DNA from: Bradyrhizobium sp. AUGA SZCCT0158
GTDB taxonomy: Bacteria; Pseudomonadota; Alphaproteobacteria; Rhizobiales; Xanthobacteraceae
Direction of reading: 5' to 3'
DNA length: 64,000 bases
Assembly: GCF_018130065.1 (NCBI RefSeq)
Contig: NZ_JAFCME010000006.1
Coordinates: forward strand, 124,001 to 188,000
The notes under the pieces are model-generated. The model was not told where the DNA came from, did no database searches, and worked only from the letters and a program-made list of their open reading frames with translations. How positions within the stretch are numbered: position 1 is the stretch's first letter; each line of letters starts with the position of its first letter. A program made the translations under genes and the position numbers. Below are positions 8,972 through 16,548 of this stretch, in pieces.

Positions 8972-10198
8972 TCACGGCGCCTTCCATGCCGGCTTCGGAA
9001 TAACGGGCGTACGCGCGCCCTCATTGGTGGCCGGTGCGACGCCGTAGAATTCGCCGTCCTGCCACTGCCCGACCCACCAATATTTGGTCGGCAGGTTGTT
9101 CTCGAACTTGACCTTGCCGATGATGGTGTCGAAGGTCCCGGTCTGCAGATCCTTGATGACGGCCTCACGGTCGATCTTGCCGACGCGCTCGATCGCCTGC
9201 TGCAGCATCTGCAGACTGGCGTAGGTCACCGCACTGGCCCAGCGATCCGGCTCGGCGCCGTTCGCCGCTGACGCCTTGTGGCGCGCCAGATAATCCTTGA
9301 TCGGAGCGCTGTCACCGCTCCAGCCGCCGATCCCCATCACGCCCTGCGCATTGGCGCCGAACTTCTGCTTGAACAGCGGGAAAGCAGTACCGACGCCGGT
9401 GTAAAAGATCTTGGGATTGAAGCTTGCGATCCGCGCCTGTTCGGTGAGCCCGAGCGTATCCGGCGGATAGCTGAACGCGATGAAGACATCCGGATTGAGC
9501 GCCTTGACCTCGTTGACGATCGGGCTGAGGTCCTGGGTGCCGACCGGATAGGTCTTGTCATAGGCCAGCTTGAAATTGGCTTTTGCCAGCGCCGGACGCG
9601 CGGCGCCGGACAGGTCGATGCCAAAACCGTCGGCGACGCTGACCATGGCGACGGTGTCGCCGATCTTGCCTTCGGTGCGCAGCTTGACCAACAGATCCAC
9701 CAGCGTGTTGGCGGCGCCGGCGCTGGTGCCGAGCAGCCAGAAGCTATTGGGCCAGCGCTTGGCCAGTTCAGGCGCGCGATCGGTCACCGCCGTGGATGCG
9801 AGGTGCGGATAGCCGGCCTTGTTGAGGATCGGCCCGACCGCCAGATTGAGGCCGGTGCCCCAAGGCGGCAGGATGAAGTCGACCTTGTCCTGGGTGATCA
9901 ACCGCTCGAGCGACCTCGCCGCTTCTTCAGCGCTGGAGCGATCGTCATATTGGACAACCTCGATCGGCACGCGCTTGTCGCCGAGCTTCAGGCCGCCCGC
10001 GGCGTTCACTTCCTTCACCCACATTTCGTAGTTCGGCAGCGTCGTCACCGCGGCGCCGCCGGCATTGGGGCCGGTGCGCGAAAGCGCGTAGCCGATCTTG
10101 ACCGAGCTCTGTGCCAGCGCCGGCCCATCGGCTGCGAAAAGGGCCGCCCCGGTGACGGCGAGTAATCCCGCTGCGAAGCGGGTGACTGATGACCCCAT
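8972..10198 (-). CDS. Periplasmic amino-acid/amide-type ABC substrate-binding protein (LivK superfamily)
   Basis: First gene of the Liv-type operon, 408 residues. The N-terminal signal peptide ends near DGPALAQSS. Type I periplasmic-binding folds of the LivK/AmiC kind are indicated by KIGYALSRTGPNAGGAA, ERLITQDKVDFILPP and the C-terminal GKVKFENN. The divergent AraC gene at 10367 is the obvious regulator candidate. The ligand cannot be read from sequence; the linkage to amine oxidase and an aromatic-type aldehyde dehydrogenase suggests an aromatic or biogenic amine. Confidence 0.92.
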   Translation of the reverse strand: MGSSVTRFAAGLLAVTGAALFAADGPALAQSSVKIGYALSRTGPNAGGAAVTTLPNYEMWVKEVNAAGGLKLGDKRVPIEVVQYDDRSSAEEAARSLERLITQDKVDFILPPWGTGLNLAVGPILNKAGYPHLASTAVTDRAPELAKRWPNSFWLLGTSAGAANTLVDLLVKLRTEGKIGDTVAMVSVADGFGIDLSGAARPALAKANFKLAYDKTYPVGTQDLSPIVNEVKALNPDVFIAFSYPPDTLGLTEQARIASFNPKIFYTGVGTAFPLFKQKFGANAQGVMGIGGWSGDSAPIKDYLARHKASAANGAEPDRWASAVTYASLQMLQQAIERVGKIDREAVIKDLQTGTFDTIIGKVKFENNLPTKYWWVGQWQDGEFYGVAPATNEGARTPVIPKPAWKAP

Positions 10199-10366
10199 GT
10201 TCTCCTCCCAGAGACTTTTGCGTCCATCGCCTTGGAGCGGCGTGCGACCCGATGCAGCCTATGGGAGCGTTGTCAGCATAGAATTGGACGCACCCGGGGA
10301 TTGATTGTATCCTTCCGTCAGAGGGTGCCCGCAACAAGCGGTAGATTGTCACGGTTGGAGTGAGCC

Positions 10367-11278
10367 ATGCAGTTGGGTTCGGGGCTGGAAGCCTTAATGG
10401 AGAAGCCGATTCCGGCCCTCCATGCGGAGCGATTTTCCGCCAGCCTTGCGCCGGCAAAATGGGTCATTCGTCAGCGCGGACTTCGCCGTTCCCACCTCTT
10501 GGCGATCGAGGCGCGGCGTGGCGCCGTTGCGCTGCGCGGCACCCATGTGGCGTTCGAGGCGCCGGCACTGCTGTGGCTGCCGGCTGATCTCGAGGGCGAT
10601 CTGCAGGTCGAAGCCGGCGCGCAAGGTTATCTGATCGCAATCTCCGAAGATTTTCTCACCAAGACCGTCGCTGGCAGCGCCGAGGCGCTTCACCTCCGCC
10701 GCACCATCGACCGGCTGGTGCTCTTGAAGGCGGGACAGGTCGGCGAAGCTTTCGATGCCGTGGTCCATGGCTGCGACGCGCTGGTGCGCGAACTGCATTC
10801 TCCCGGGCGCGGCACCGCGACGATGACGTCATCGCACGTGCTGCTGCTTTGCCTGCATCTGTGGCGCTCCGTCATCTCAGGCGAACCGCCCGACGAAGCC
10901 GCGCACCGAGGTGACGGCACCCGCCTGGTCGGAAATTTTCTCCAGATGGTCGAATTGCATTACCGCGATGGCTGGCAGGTCGCGCGTTATGCGGCCGCAC
11001 TTGGCGTGACCGAGGACAAGCTGCACGCCCACTGCAAACGCGAGAAAGGCGTCAGCCCACGCGCCGTCGTGCATCTGCGACTGATCAAGGAAGCCTGCAC
11101 GCGCCTGCAGCAGCTCGATCTTCCGGTCGAGCAGATCGGTTACGGTCTTGGATTTCGTGATCCCGGTTATTTCAGCCGGTTCTTTCGCAAGCGCCAGGGC
11201 GTTTCGCCGGGCGTCTACCGGCGGCGTTCTCGACTGGAGCAGATGCGGCGCGGCGCGTCCTACGCGGCGTGGCCGTAG
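10367..11278 (+). CDS. AraC-family transcriptional regulator
   Basis: 303 residues. The C-terminus carries a full AraC double helix-turn-helix (GWQVARYAAALGVTEDKLHA; QIGYGLGFRDPGYFSRFFRK, then GVSPGVYRRR). The N-terminal half looks like a cupin-type sensing domain (RRGAVALRGTHVAFEAPALL). It is divergent from the ABC binding-protein gene over 168 bp, so it probably controls the uptake/aldehyde dehydrogenase operon while the other AraC protein controls the amine oxidase. It differs from that regulator in its N-terminus, so the two likely sense different signals. Confidence 0.9.
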   Translation: MQLGSGLEALMEKPIPALHAERFSASLAPAKWVIRQRGLRRSHLLAIEARRGAVALRGTHVAFEAPALLWLPADLEGDLQVEAGAQGYLIAISEDFLTKTVAGSAEALHLRRTIDRLVLLKAGQVGEAFDAVVHGCDALVRELHSPGRGTATMTSSHVLLLCLHLWRSVISGEPPDEAAHRGDGTRLVGNFLQMVELHYRDGWQVARYAAALGVTEDKLHAHCKREKGVSPRAVVHLRLIKEACTRLQQLDLPVEQIGYGLGFRDPGYFSRFFRKRQGVSPGVYRRRSRLEQMRRGASYAAWP

Positions 11279-11288
11279 GACATTAAGA

Positions 11289-11441
11289 TTAGAACGGGTG
11301 AACCGAGAGCGAGCTGAACACGATGGCCGCGATGAGCGCAAACGAGCCGTAGAGCGCGGCGGTATGGAATCCGGTTCCGGTCCGGCGGGACAGGGAACGT
11401 GCATAGAGGTGCAGGCGGGCTTCCGCCGATAGTTCGCGCAT
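11289..11441 (-). CDS. Small single-pass membrane protein, 50 aa, unknown function
   Basis: A 50-codon reading frame whose ATG at 11441 is preceded by GGAGAT with a 5-base spacer, a strong ribosome site, and this decides the start within a longer open frame. The N-terminal half is charged (MRELSAEARLHLYARSLSRR) and the C-terminal half is one hydrophobic segment (ALYGSFALIAAIVFSSLSV). No family is recognised. It lies alone between an AraC gene (convergent) and the end of the flavoprotein gene. Confidence 0.55.
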   Translation of the reverse strand: MRELSAEARLHLYARSLSRRTGTGFHTAALYGSFALIAAIVFSSLSVHPF

Positions 11442-11639
11442 TGTCGATCTCCAACGCAGCATGGGATGCATATGGAATATCGTTCGCGGCAACTTGCAAG
11501 CGGGCGCGAAAAATAGTGATAGGGCCCCTCCTGTGGACTCACTTTCCAGTGAAAAATTCTCTCGTCCCAATTCCGGTGAGAATTTTATTCGGGCCGATTT
11601 GAGCGAATTGGAACCCGCGGCGCTACGATTGTACCCTCA
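11442..11639. other. Intergenic region with a 9-bp inverted repeat
   Basis: 198 bp without a gene. It contains aaaattctc (11553-11561) and gagaatttt (11578-11586), a perfect inverted repeat with a 16-base spacer. On the minus strand the second arm runs into TTTTT, so it could be a weak terminator for the flavoprotein gene or an operator for the small membrane protein. The region is visibly more AT-rich than its neighbours. Confidence 0.35.
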
Positions 11640-13235
11640 TCAATAAACGTCCTGCTGGAACCTGCCTTTTTTCTTGAGTTCCGCAACGAACAAGACAGCT
11701 TCGTCGGTGGACCTTGCGCCGAACTGGGCGACGATATCGACCAGCGCGCGCTCGACATCCTTGGCCATCCGCTTGGCGTCGCCGCAGATGTAGACGTTGG
11801 CGCCCTCGGCCAGCCACGTCCACACTTCGCGGCCGACTTCGCGCATACGGTCCTGCACGTAGAACTTCTTGTCGCCGTCGCGCGACCACGCCAGCGACAG
11901 CCGCGTCAGAAGCCCCGACGTCTTCATCGCGTTGAGTTCGTCCTGGTAGAAGAAGTCGCAATCGCTGCGCTGATGGCCGAAGAACAACCAGTTCTTGCCG
12001 GGCGCGCCGGTGGCGCGGCGATCATGCAGGAAGGCGCGGAACGGCGCGATGCCGGTGCCCGGCCCGATCATGATGATCGGAATCCTTGGATCTTCCGGCA
12101 GCGCGAAGCCGTGGGCCTTCTGTACATAGACCTTGACCTCGTCGCCGGGCTGGATCCGTTCGGCGAGGAAGGTCGAGGCAAGGCCGAGCCGCCTGCGCTT
12201 GTTGATGACGTAGCGAACGCAGTCCACCGTCAGCGAGAGTTTTCCAGGCGCCGCGTTGTGCGAGGAAGAGATCGAATAGAGTCGCGGCTGCAGCGCTTCC
12301 AGCGCTTCGACGAAGGCTTCGGGATGCGGCCGCACATTGGGAAATTTCTGCAGCACCGCCATCACGTCGAGCGTCGCGGCATCACCGTCGGGATCTTCAC
12401 CCTGCGCCAGCGCCCTCGCCTTCTCGCGCTGCGCGCCGCCGGTGAGGTAGGAGATCAGTTCGAACAGCGAATCCGGCGCCGGTGCCAGCGAGACATCGTC
12501 GAGCAACACCTCACGCAAGGTCTTGCCTCGGACTTTGGTGGTGTGCGAGGCGCCGAGCAAGGCAATGATCTGATCGACATTGCCGAGATCGTTGCGCGCG
12601 AAGATGCCGAAGGAATCGCCGACGACATAATCGAGGCCGCAGCCCGACAGGTCGAAGTCGATGTGCCAGGTTTCCTTTTCCGATTTGCCTTTGTTGAGCA
12701 GATAGCGCCCGAGAAATTTTGCCGGCGCGGGATTGTCGCGCGAGCGGCCGGGCTCTCCGACGACCGCAGGCGCTGCGGCGGCGGGTGCCGCAGCCGCCGA
12801 TGGCGACGCCGCCGGCGCCTTGTCCAGTTCCTCATACAGCGATTTCAGCATCCGGGCGGTTTCCTTGCCGCCGGGGACGCAGAGATTGAGCCGCGCCTCG
12901 GTCTTGCCGGCGATCGCGTCCGAATAGTCGTTGCAATTGTAGCCGCACTGGCCGCAGTCCTGCTGCGCCATCGCCGCCATCATCCGCCGCCGCAGCGGGC
13001 GGCCCTCCGCGAGCTTCATGCGGTCCGCGATCGGCATGGTCTGGTCGTGCCACGGCGCGCCGTCATCGACATCGCCGCCGTCCATGACGGCGGCGCCCTG
13101 CTCGGCCGACAACGGCGTCGGCGCATCCGACAGCAGGCCGGCAAAGAACCCGTTCAGCCACGAACGTTGCGCTTCGGAAAACGGCGCGCTCGACGGGATA
13201 ATCTCGATCTTCGGCGGCGGCGTGATCTGGTTCAT
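11640..13235 (-). CDS. CysJ-like FAD/NADPH reductase with N-terminal [4Fe-4S] domain and no flavodoxin domain
   Basis: 531 residues; probable electron donor for the NirA-type reductase encoded just upstream (4-bp overlap). Residues 94-119 hold Cys94, Cys97, Cys101 and Cys119 in DCGQCGYNC ... NLCVPGG, matching the FeS domain seen in RnfB-like proteins. After an Ala/Pro-rich linker (about 138-165) come the FAD-binding domain (RLYSISSS at the flavin site) and the NADPH-binding domain (GPGTGIAPFRAFL; YICGDAKRMAKDVE). Canonical CysJ has an FMN flavodoxin domain where this protein has the Fe-S domain. Cofactor and partner are inferred from motifs and operon position. Confidence 0.9.
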   Translation of the reverse strand: MNQITPPPKIEIIPSSAPFSEAQRSWLNGFFAGLLSDAPTPLSAEQGAAVMDGGDVDDGAPWHDQTMPIADRMKLAEGRPLRRRMMAAMAQQDCGQCGYNCNDYSDAIAGKTEARLNLCVPGGKETARMLKSLYEELDKAPAASPSAAAAPAAAAPAVVGEPGRSRDNPAPAKFLGRYLLNKGKSEKETWHIDFDLSGCGLDYVVGDSFGIFARNDLGNVDQIIALLGASHTTKVRGKTLREVLLDDVSLAPAPDSLFELISYLTGGAQREKARALAQGEDPDGDAATLDVMAVLQKFPNVRPHPEAFVEALEALQPRLYSISSSHNAAPGKLSLTVDCVRYVINKRRRLGLASTFLAERIQPGDEVKVYVQKAHGFALPEDPRIPIIMIGPGTGIAPFRAFLHDRRATGAPGKNWLFFGHQRSDCDFFYQDELNAMKTSGLLTRLSLAWSRDGDKKFYVQDRMREVGREVWTWLAEGANVYICGDAKRMAKDVERALVDIVAQFGARSTDEAVLFVAELKKKGRFQQDVY

Positions 13236-15016
13236 GAGGACACCTCAGCGTCAGCCAGTTTGCGCAGCGTCTCGCCGTCGTGGCGGCGCGCAAACGTCAG
13301 GAAGGTTTCATCGGGCGAAGCACGATGCGCCAGATAGGCCTTCAGCAGGCGCTCGACATAGGCGGGCGCGTCTTCCGCCGTGACGTCGCGAAACACCTCC
13401 TGCCCGACATCGGCGTCCGGACCGAAGCCGCCGCCTGTAAAGACATGAAAGCCATCGACCGTGTCGTCGGTATCGCCGACCGGGATGCGCGCGCCGATCA
13501 TGCCGATATCGCTGATGTAATGCTGCGCGCAGGAATGATGGCAGCCGGTGAGATGGATGTTGATCGGCGTCTCGATCAGCACCCGTGGTTCGCACCAATC
13601 AGCAATCCTGGCGGCCGTGCGCTTGGTGTCGGCAAGGCCGAATTTGCAGCCCGCGCGGCCGGTGCAGGCAATCAGGCCGGCGCGGAGTTCAGAAGTCCCG
13701 ATCGCCAGCCCGATCGCCTCGATCGCGGCCGTAGCCAGCGCAACTTTGTCGTCGGGCACACCCGGAATCAGCAGGTTCTGCCAGACCGTCAGGCGAATAT
13801 CGCCGTCGCCGAGATCCTGCGCGATCCTGGCGAGGCCGCGCATCTGCTCGCAGGTCACTTTGCCGAGCGGCAGTGCGACGCCGATCCAGTTCAAGCCCAC
13901 CTGCTTCTGCTTGTGCACGCCGATATGGGCGGTGCGGTCGAATTTGGGCCGTGGCGCCAGCGCCTCCGCCGGCACGCGCGTAAAGGCGTCGCCGAGTTTC
14001 TCCTCGACCAGCACAAGGAATTTTTCCATCCCCATGCCGTCGATGACATATTTCAAACGCGCCTTGAGCCGGTTGGTGCGGTCGCCGAGATCGATGAAAA
14101 CACGGACGATGGCATCCGACACCCTGGTCGCATCTGATGGCTTGACGATGATGCCGGTATCGGCGGCAAAATCCCGGTGGCCGGTGATGCCGCCGATGCC
14201 GAGCTTGAACCAGACACCGGGCTCGACGCCAAAACCGTCTTTCACTTCGACGGCGGAAAACGCGATGTCGTTGGTGTCTTCCAGCACTGCGATCTTGCCG
14301 GCGCCGTCGAAGGCGACGTTGAACTTGCGCGGCAGTCCCGTCAGCGAGCGGTCGTTGAGGACGTGATAGTGCCACTCGCGGGCGTATTCGCGGGTGTCGA
14401 GAATTTCCTGCGGATCGATCCCCGCCGTCGGCGTCCCCGTGACGTTGCGGATGTTGTCGGCGCCGGAGCCGCGCGAGCACAGGCCGAGGTCCTGAATGCC
14501 TTCGATGAGTGCCACGGCGTTCTTCGGCGGAATTTCGCGAACCTGCAAATTCGCCCGCGTGGTGACGTGGCAGAACGGGCCGCACAGCTGTTCGGCGAGG
14601 TCAGCCATGCCGGCGAACTGCCAGTGCTTCATGATGCCGTTCGGGATCCGCAGCCGGCACATGTAAGAGTCCTGCGCCGGTCCTACATAAAACAGGCCGT
14701 AATAGCGCCAGCGGAAATTGTCCGCCGGCGACGGCCTAGCATCGACCAGCGCCTGTTGCTTCAGCCGCGGATAGACATCGAACGGATGCTCCTCGCGCTT
14801 CCACTTTTCCTGCTCGACGAGCTTCTTGCCGGCGGCGGTAACCCTGTCCTGCGCCTTGATGTGCGCCGCCTCAGGTCCGCTCGGCTCGGCATTTGCCTTG
14901 CCCGAACCGCCGCCGAGCCCGCGCCCGACCCGGCTGATCTGCAGGCCGGTGGTGAAGCCCTCGAGGTAGCGCTTCTGCTCGTCGGTAAAGTCGACTGTGA
15001 GCGTTTCCATTTTCAT
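13232..15016 (-). CDS. nirA: NirA-family nitrite (or sulfite) reductase haemoprotein
   Basis: About 594 residues. Six-electron reduction of nitrite to ammonium (or sulfite to sulfide) at a coupled sirohaem/[4Fe-4S] centre. The cluster ligands are visible as CTGRAGC and TGCHHSCAQH (C-x5-C ... C-x3-C), and RIPNGIMKHWQF and GDIRLTVWQN are typical ferredoxin-type nitrite/sulfite reductase segments. I place the start at ATG 15016 (MKMETLTVDFTDEQKRY); the open frame continues upstream into the leader but without similarity. NasS and NasT are immediately upstream, which favours nitrite over sulfite. Expression is probably sigma-54 driven and subject to NasT antitermination (see leader). Confidence 0.92.
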   Translation of the reverse strand: MKMETLTVDFTDEQKRYLEGFTTGLQISRVGRGLGGGSGKANAEPSGPEAAHIKAQDRVTAAGKKLVEQEKWKREEHPFDVYPRLKQQALVDARPSPADNFRWRYYGLFYVGPAQDSYMCRLRIPNGIMKHWQFAGMADLAEQLCGPFCHVTTRANLQVREIPPKNAVALIEGIQDLGLCSRGSGADNIRNVTGTPTAGIDPQEILDTREYAREWHYHVLNDRSLTGLPRKFNVAFDGAGKIAVLEDTNDIAFSAVEVKDGFGVEPGVWFKLGIGGITGHRDFAADTGIIVKPSDATRVSDAIVRVFIDLGDRTNRLKARLKYVIDGMGMEKFLVLVEEKLGDAFTRVPAEALAPRPKFDRTAHIGVHKQKQVGLNWIGVALPLGKVTCEQMRGLARIAQDLGDGDIRLTVWQNLLIPGVPDDKVALATAAIEAIGLAIGTSELRAGLIACTGRAGCKFGLADTKRTAARIADWCEPRVLIETPINIHLTGCHHSCAQHYISDIGMIGARIPVGDTDDTVDGFHVFTGGGFGPDADVGQEVFRDVTAEDAPAYVERLLKAYLAHRASPDETFLTFARRHDGETLRKLADAEVSS

Positions 15017-15122
15017 AGCGCGTGACGAAGCTCCTGCGGCCACGATCGGTGGCGTCAACGAATGGGTTTGACCGTTTGGAACTCGGCGCAGCCGCGGTGC
15101 CGGGCTTTTGCTCCTGTTCGGT

Positions 15123-15189
15123 CCGACCAGCTTCGTTGCTGCGGAAATCCATCTTGGACTTGGGCCAACCGACATCCGCGTCGGCTTGG
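15123..15189 (-). promoter_or_regulatory. Two hexaloop hairpins, candidate ANTAR (NasT) RNA target
   Basis: First hairpin (15189-15165): arms CCAA-g-CCGAC and GTCGG-TTGG, one bulged base, 6-base loop GCGGAU. Second hairpin (15144-15123): CCG-CAGC and GCUG-gu-CGG with loop AACGAA. The known ANTAR target is two hairpins with 6-base loops having A at position 1 and G at position 4. The second loop fits exactly; the first has G1 and G4. The linker is 20 bases. NasT itself is encoded two genes upstream. Confidence 0.5.
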
Positions 15190-15202
15190 CTGCACTGCAA
15201 CA

Positions 15203-15218
15203 TACAAGTTGCGTGCCA
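15203..15218 (-). promoter_or_regulatory. Candidate sigma-54 promoter of nirA
   Basis: Minus-strand TGGCACG at 15218-15212, four bases, then TTGTA at 15207-15203. The consensus is TGGCACG-N4-TTGCA/T, so the -24 element is perfect and the -12 element has GT in place of GC. The predicted start near 15192 would put the first hexaloop hairpin within a few bases of the RNA 5' end. The same bases can also fold as a hairpin (GCAC/GTGC arms at 15192-15216), which may be coincidence. Confidence 0.5.
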
Positions 15219-15319
15219 AACCGATTTGGTCAAAATTGTAAGAAATATCAAAGCGTTGGGAATTGGTCGATGAAACTCTGAAGCTAGCTTCACAGGTACT
15301 TGGAGGCATTTGGCCTAAC

Positions 15320-15347
15320 AATTAGGCATCAGTACCAGTGCCTAATT
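15320..15347. promoter_or_regulatory. 9-bp inverted repeat upstream of the nirA promoter
   Basis: aattaggca (15320-15328) and tgcctaatt (15339-15347) are perfect inverted arms around 10 bases. A further gcctaa at 15313-15318 could pair with ttaggc at 15322-15327 instead, giving mutually exclusive hairpins. It sits about 130 bp upstream of the predicted sigma-54 start, a usual distance for an enhancer-binding activator such as NtrC, but it does not match the NtrC consensus spacing. It follows the nasS stop by 23 bp without a U-tract. Confidence 0.4.
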
Positions 15348-15369
15348 TTGCTTCATCCGAGTCAGGCTG

Positions 15370-16548
15370 TCACGGCTTCCAGCGGCCGATCTCGAACGCC
15401 GCGAGATGCCCGGCGATATCGTCGGGCGTGAAGGCGGGACCTGCAAAGGCGCCGACCGCATCCGAACCGCTGCCGGACTTGCCCGGCTGTCCCAAGGAAT
15501 GTCCCAAGGTCGCGTCATAGAGATCCGGCCTGAACACCCCCATGGCGGTCTTGAGCGCGTCCGGCCGCATCGCCGTCTGTCCCCAGCGCACCATCTGGGC
15601 ATAGAGCCAGGCGGCCTGTGCGGGATCGGGCCGCGCGGCGCCCTCGCGTCCGACCAGCAGATAACGGCTGCTTTCGCGGATCTTGCCGTCGGGGGAAATC
15701 TTCAACCGGCCATCCAGCGTCCGCAGGATCACTTCGGCATTGACGCCGATATATTCCGGCCTCGCGAGAATATGCGCAGCCTCGCTGCGATTGTCCGGCT
15801 GCTCGATGAATTGCGCGGCTCGCGAGGCGGCCCGGATCAGGGCCGCCAGGACTTCCGGATTCTTGTCTGACCAGCTTTGCCTGACCGCGAGCACCTTTTC
15901 CGCGGCACGCACCAGGATGTCGGAGACGAAATGCAGGATGTGACCGACGCCGAGATCGACGGCCACCGAATTCCAGGGCGCGCCGACACAGAACGCATCG
16001 ACATGGCCGTTGGCCAGGCTGTCCACCATGTAGGGCGGCGGCAGCACCACCAGGTGGACATCCTCGTCGGGATCGACCCCACCCGCCGCCATCCAGAACC
16101 GAAGCTGGTAGTTATGGGTCGAGAACGGAAACGTCATGCCGAACGTCAGCGGCTCCGCGCCGGCCTTGCGCCGTGCGGCGACCACCCGGGCCAGCGCCTG
16201 CGCCGTCACCAGCGGATTGCGCGGATCGCCGTCGATTTCGCCCATGATCGCCGCATGCAGCCCCGGCGAGATTGTAATCGCATTGCCGTTGAGCCCGAGA
16301 TTGAACGGCGCCACGATCGGCACCTTGACGTGGCCGAGGCCGAGACTCGAGGCGATCGCAACCGGCGCCAGCAGATGCGCCGCGTCGAAATGGCCGATAT
16401 TGAGCTTGTCGCGGACGTTGGACCACGACACTTCCCGCGTCAGCGTGACATCGAGCCCTTCGGCGGCAGCAAAGCCCTTGTCGACGGCAATGATCAGCGC
16501 AGAGGCGTCAACCAGCGGGATGAAGCCGATATGCAGCGGTGTCGTCAT
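15370..16548 (-). CDS. nasS: NasS-type nitrate/nitrite sensor (NrtA/CmpA-like binding protein without signal peptide)
   Basis: 392 residues of the NrtA/CmpA fold: IGFIPLVDASALIIAVDKGF at the N-terminus, TFPFSTHNYQLRFWMAAGG and VGAPWNSVAVDLG in the middle. It begins directly with the mature domain, with no signal peptide or lipobox, as expected for cytoplasmic NasS and not for a transporter receptor. Its start overlaps the nasT stop by 4 bp. In the known NasS/NasT pair, NasS holds NasT inactive until nitrate or nitrite binds NasS. No nitrate transporter or nitrate reductase gene is in the window. Confidence 0.88.
   Translation of the reverse strand: MTTPLHIGFIPLVDASALIIAVDKGFAAAEGLDVTLTREVSWSNVRDKLNIGHFDAAHLLAPVAIASSLGLGHVKVPIVAPFNLGLNGNAITISPGLHAAIMGEIDGDPRNPLVTAQALARVVAARRKAGAEPLTFGMTFPFSTHNYQLRFWMAAGGVDPDEDVHLVVLPPPYMVDSLANGHVDAFCVGAPWNSVAVDLGVGHILHFVSDILVRAAEKVLAVRQSWSDKNPEVLAALIRAASRAAQFIEQPDNRSEAAHILARPEYIGVNAEVILRTLDGRLKISPDGKIRESSRYLLVGREGAARPDPAQAAWLYAQMVRWGQTAMRPDALKTAMGVFRPDLYDATLGHSLGQPGKSGSGSDAVGAFAGPAFTPDDIAGHLAAFEIGRWKP

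Larger units (their letters stand above)
15017..15369 (-). promoter_or_regulatory. nirA leader region: structured, probably NasT-controlled
   Basis: 353 bp of non-coding DNA between nasS and nirA, both on the minus strand. Minus-strand order: an inverted repeat (15347-15320), a 14-base palindrome (15292-15279), a sigma-54-like promoter (15218-15203), a hairpin with a 6-base loop (15189-15165) and a second hairpin with a 6-base loop (15144-15123), then about 100 bases to the nirA ATG. NasT-type ANTAR proteins are known to bind paired hexaloop hairpins and prevent termination. I see no clear U-tract terminator after the hairpins, so the control is a reasoned proposal. Confidence 0.55.

Noticed and set aside
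15192..15216. Hairpin GCACGCAAC / GTTGC-a-GTGC with a 6-base loop directly upstream of the other hexaloop hairpins, giving a tandem pair with a 2-base spacer.
   Set aside because: It coincides with the sigma-54-like promoter, so it would not be transcribed if that promoter is used, and its loop (UUGUAU) lacks A1 and G4. Kept only as an alternative reading.
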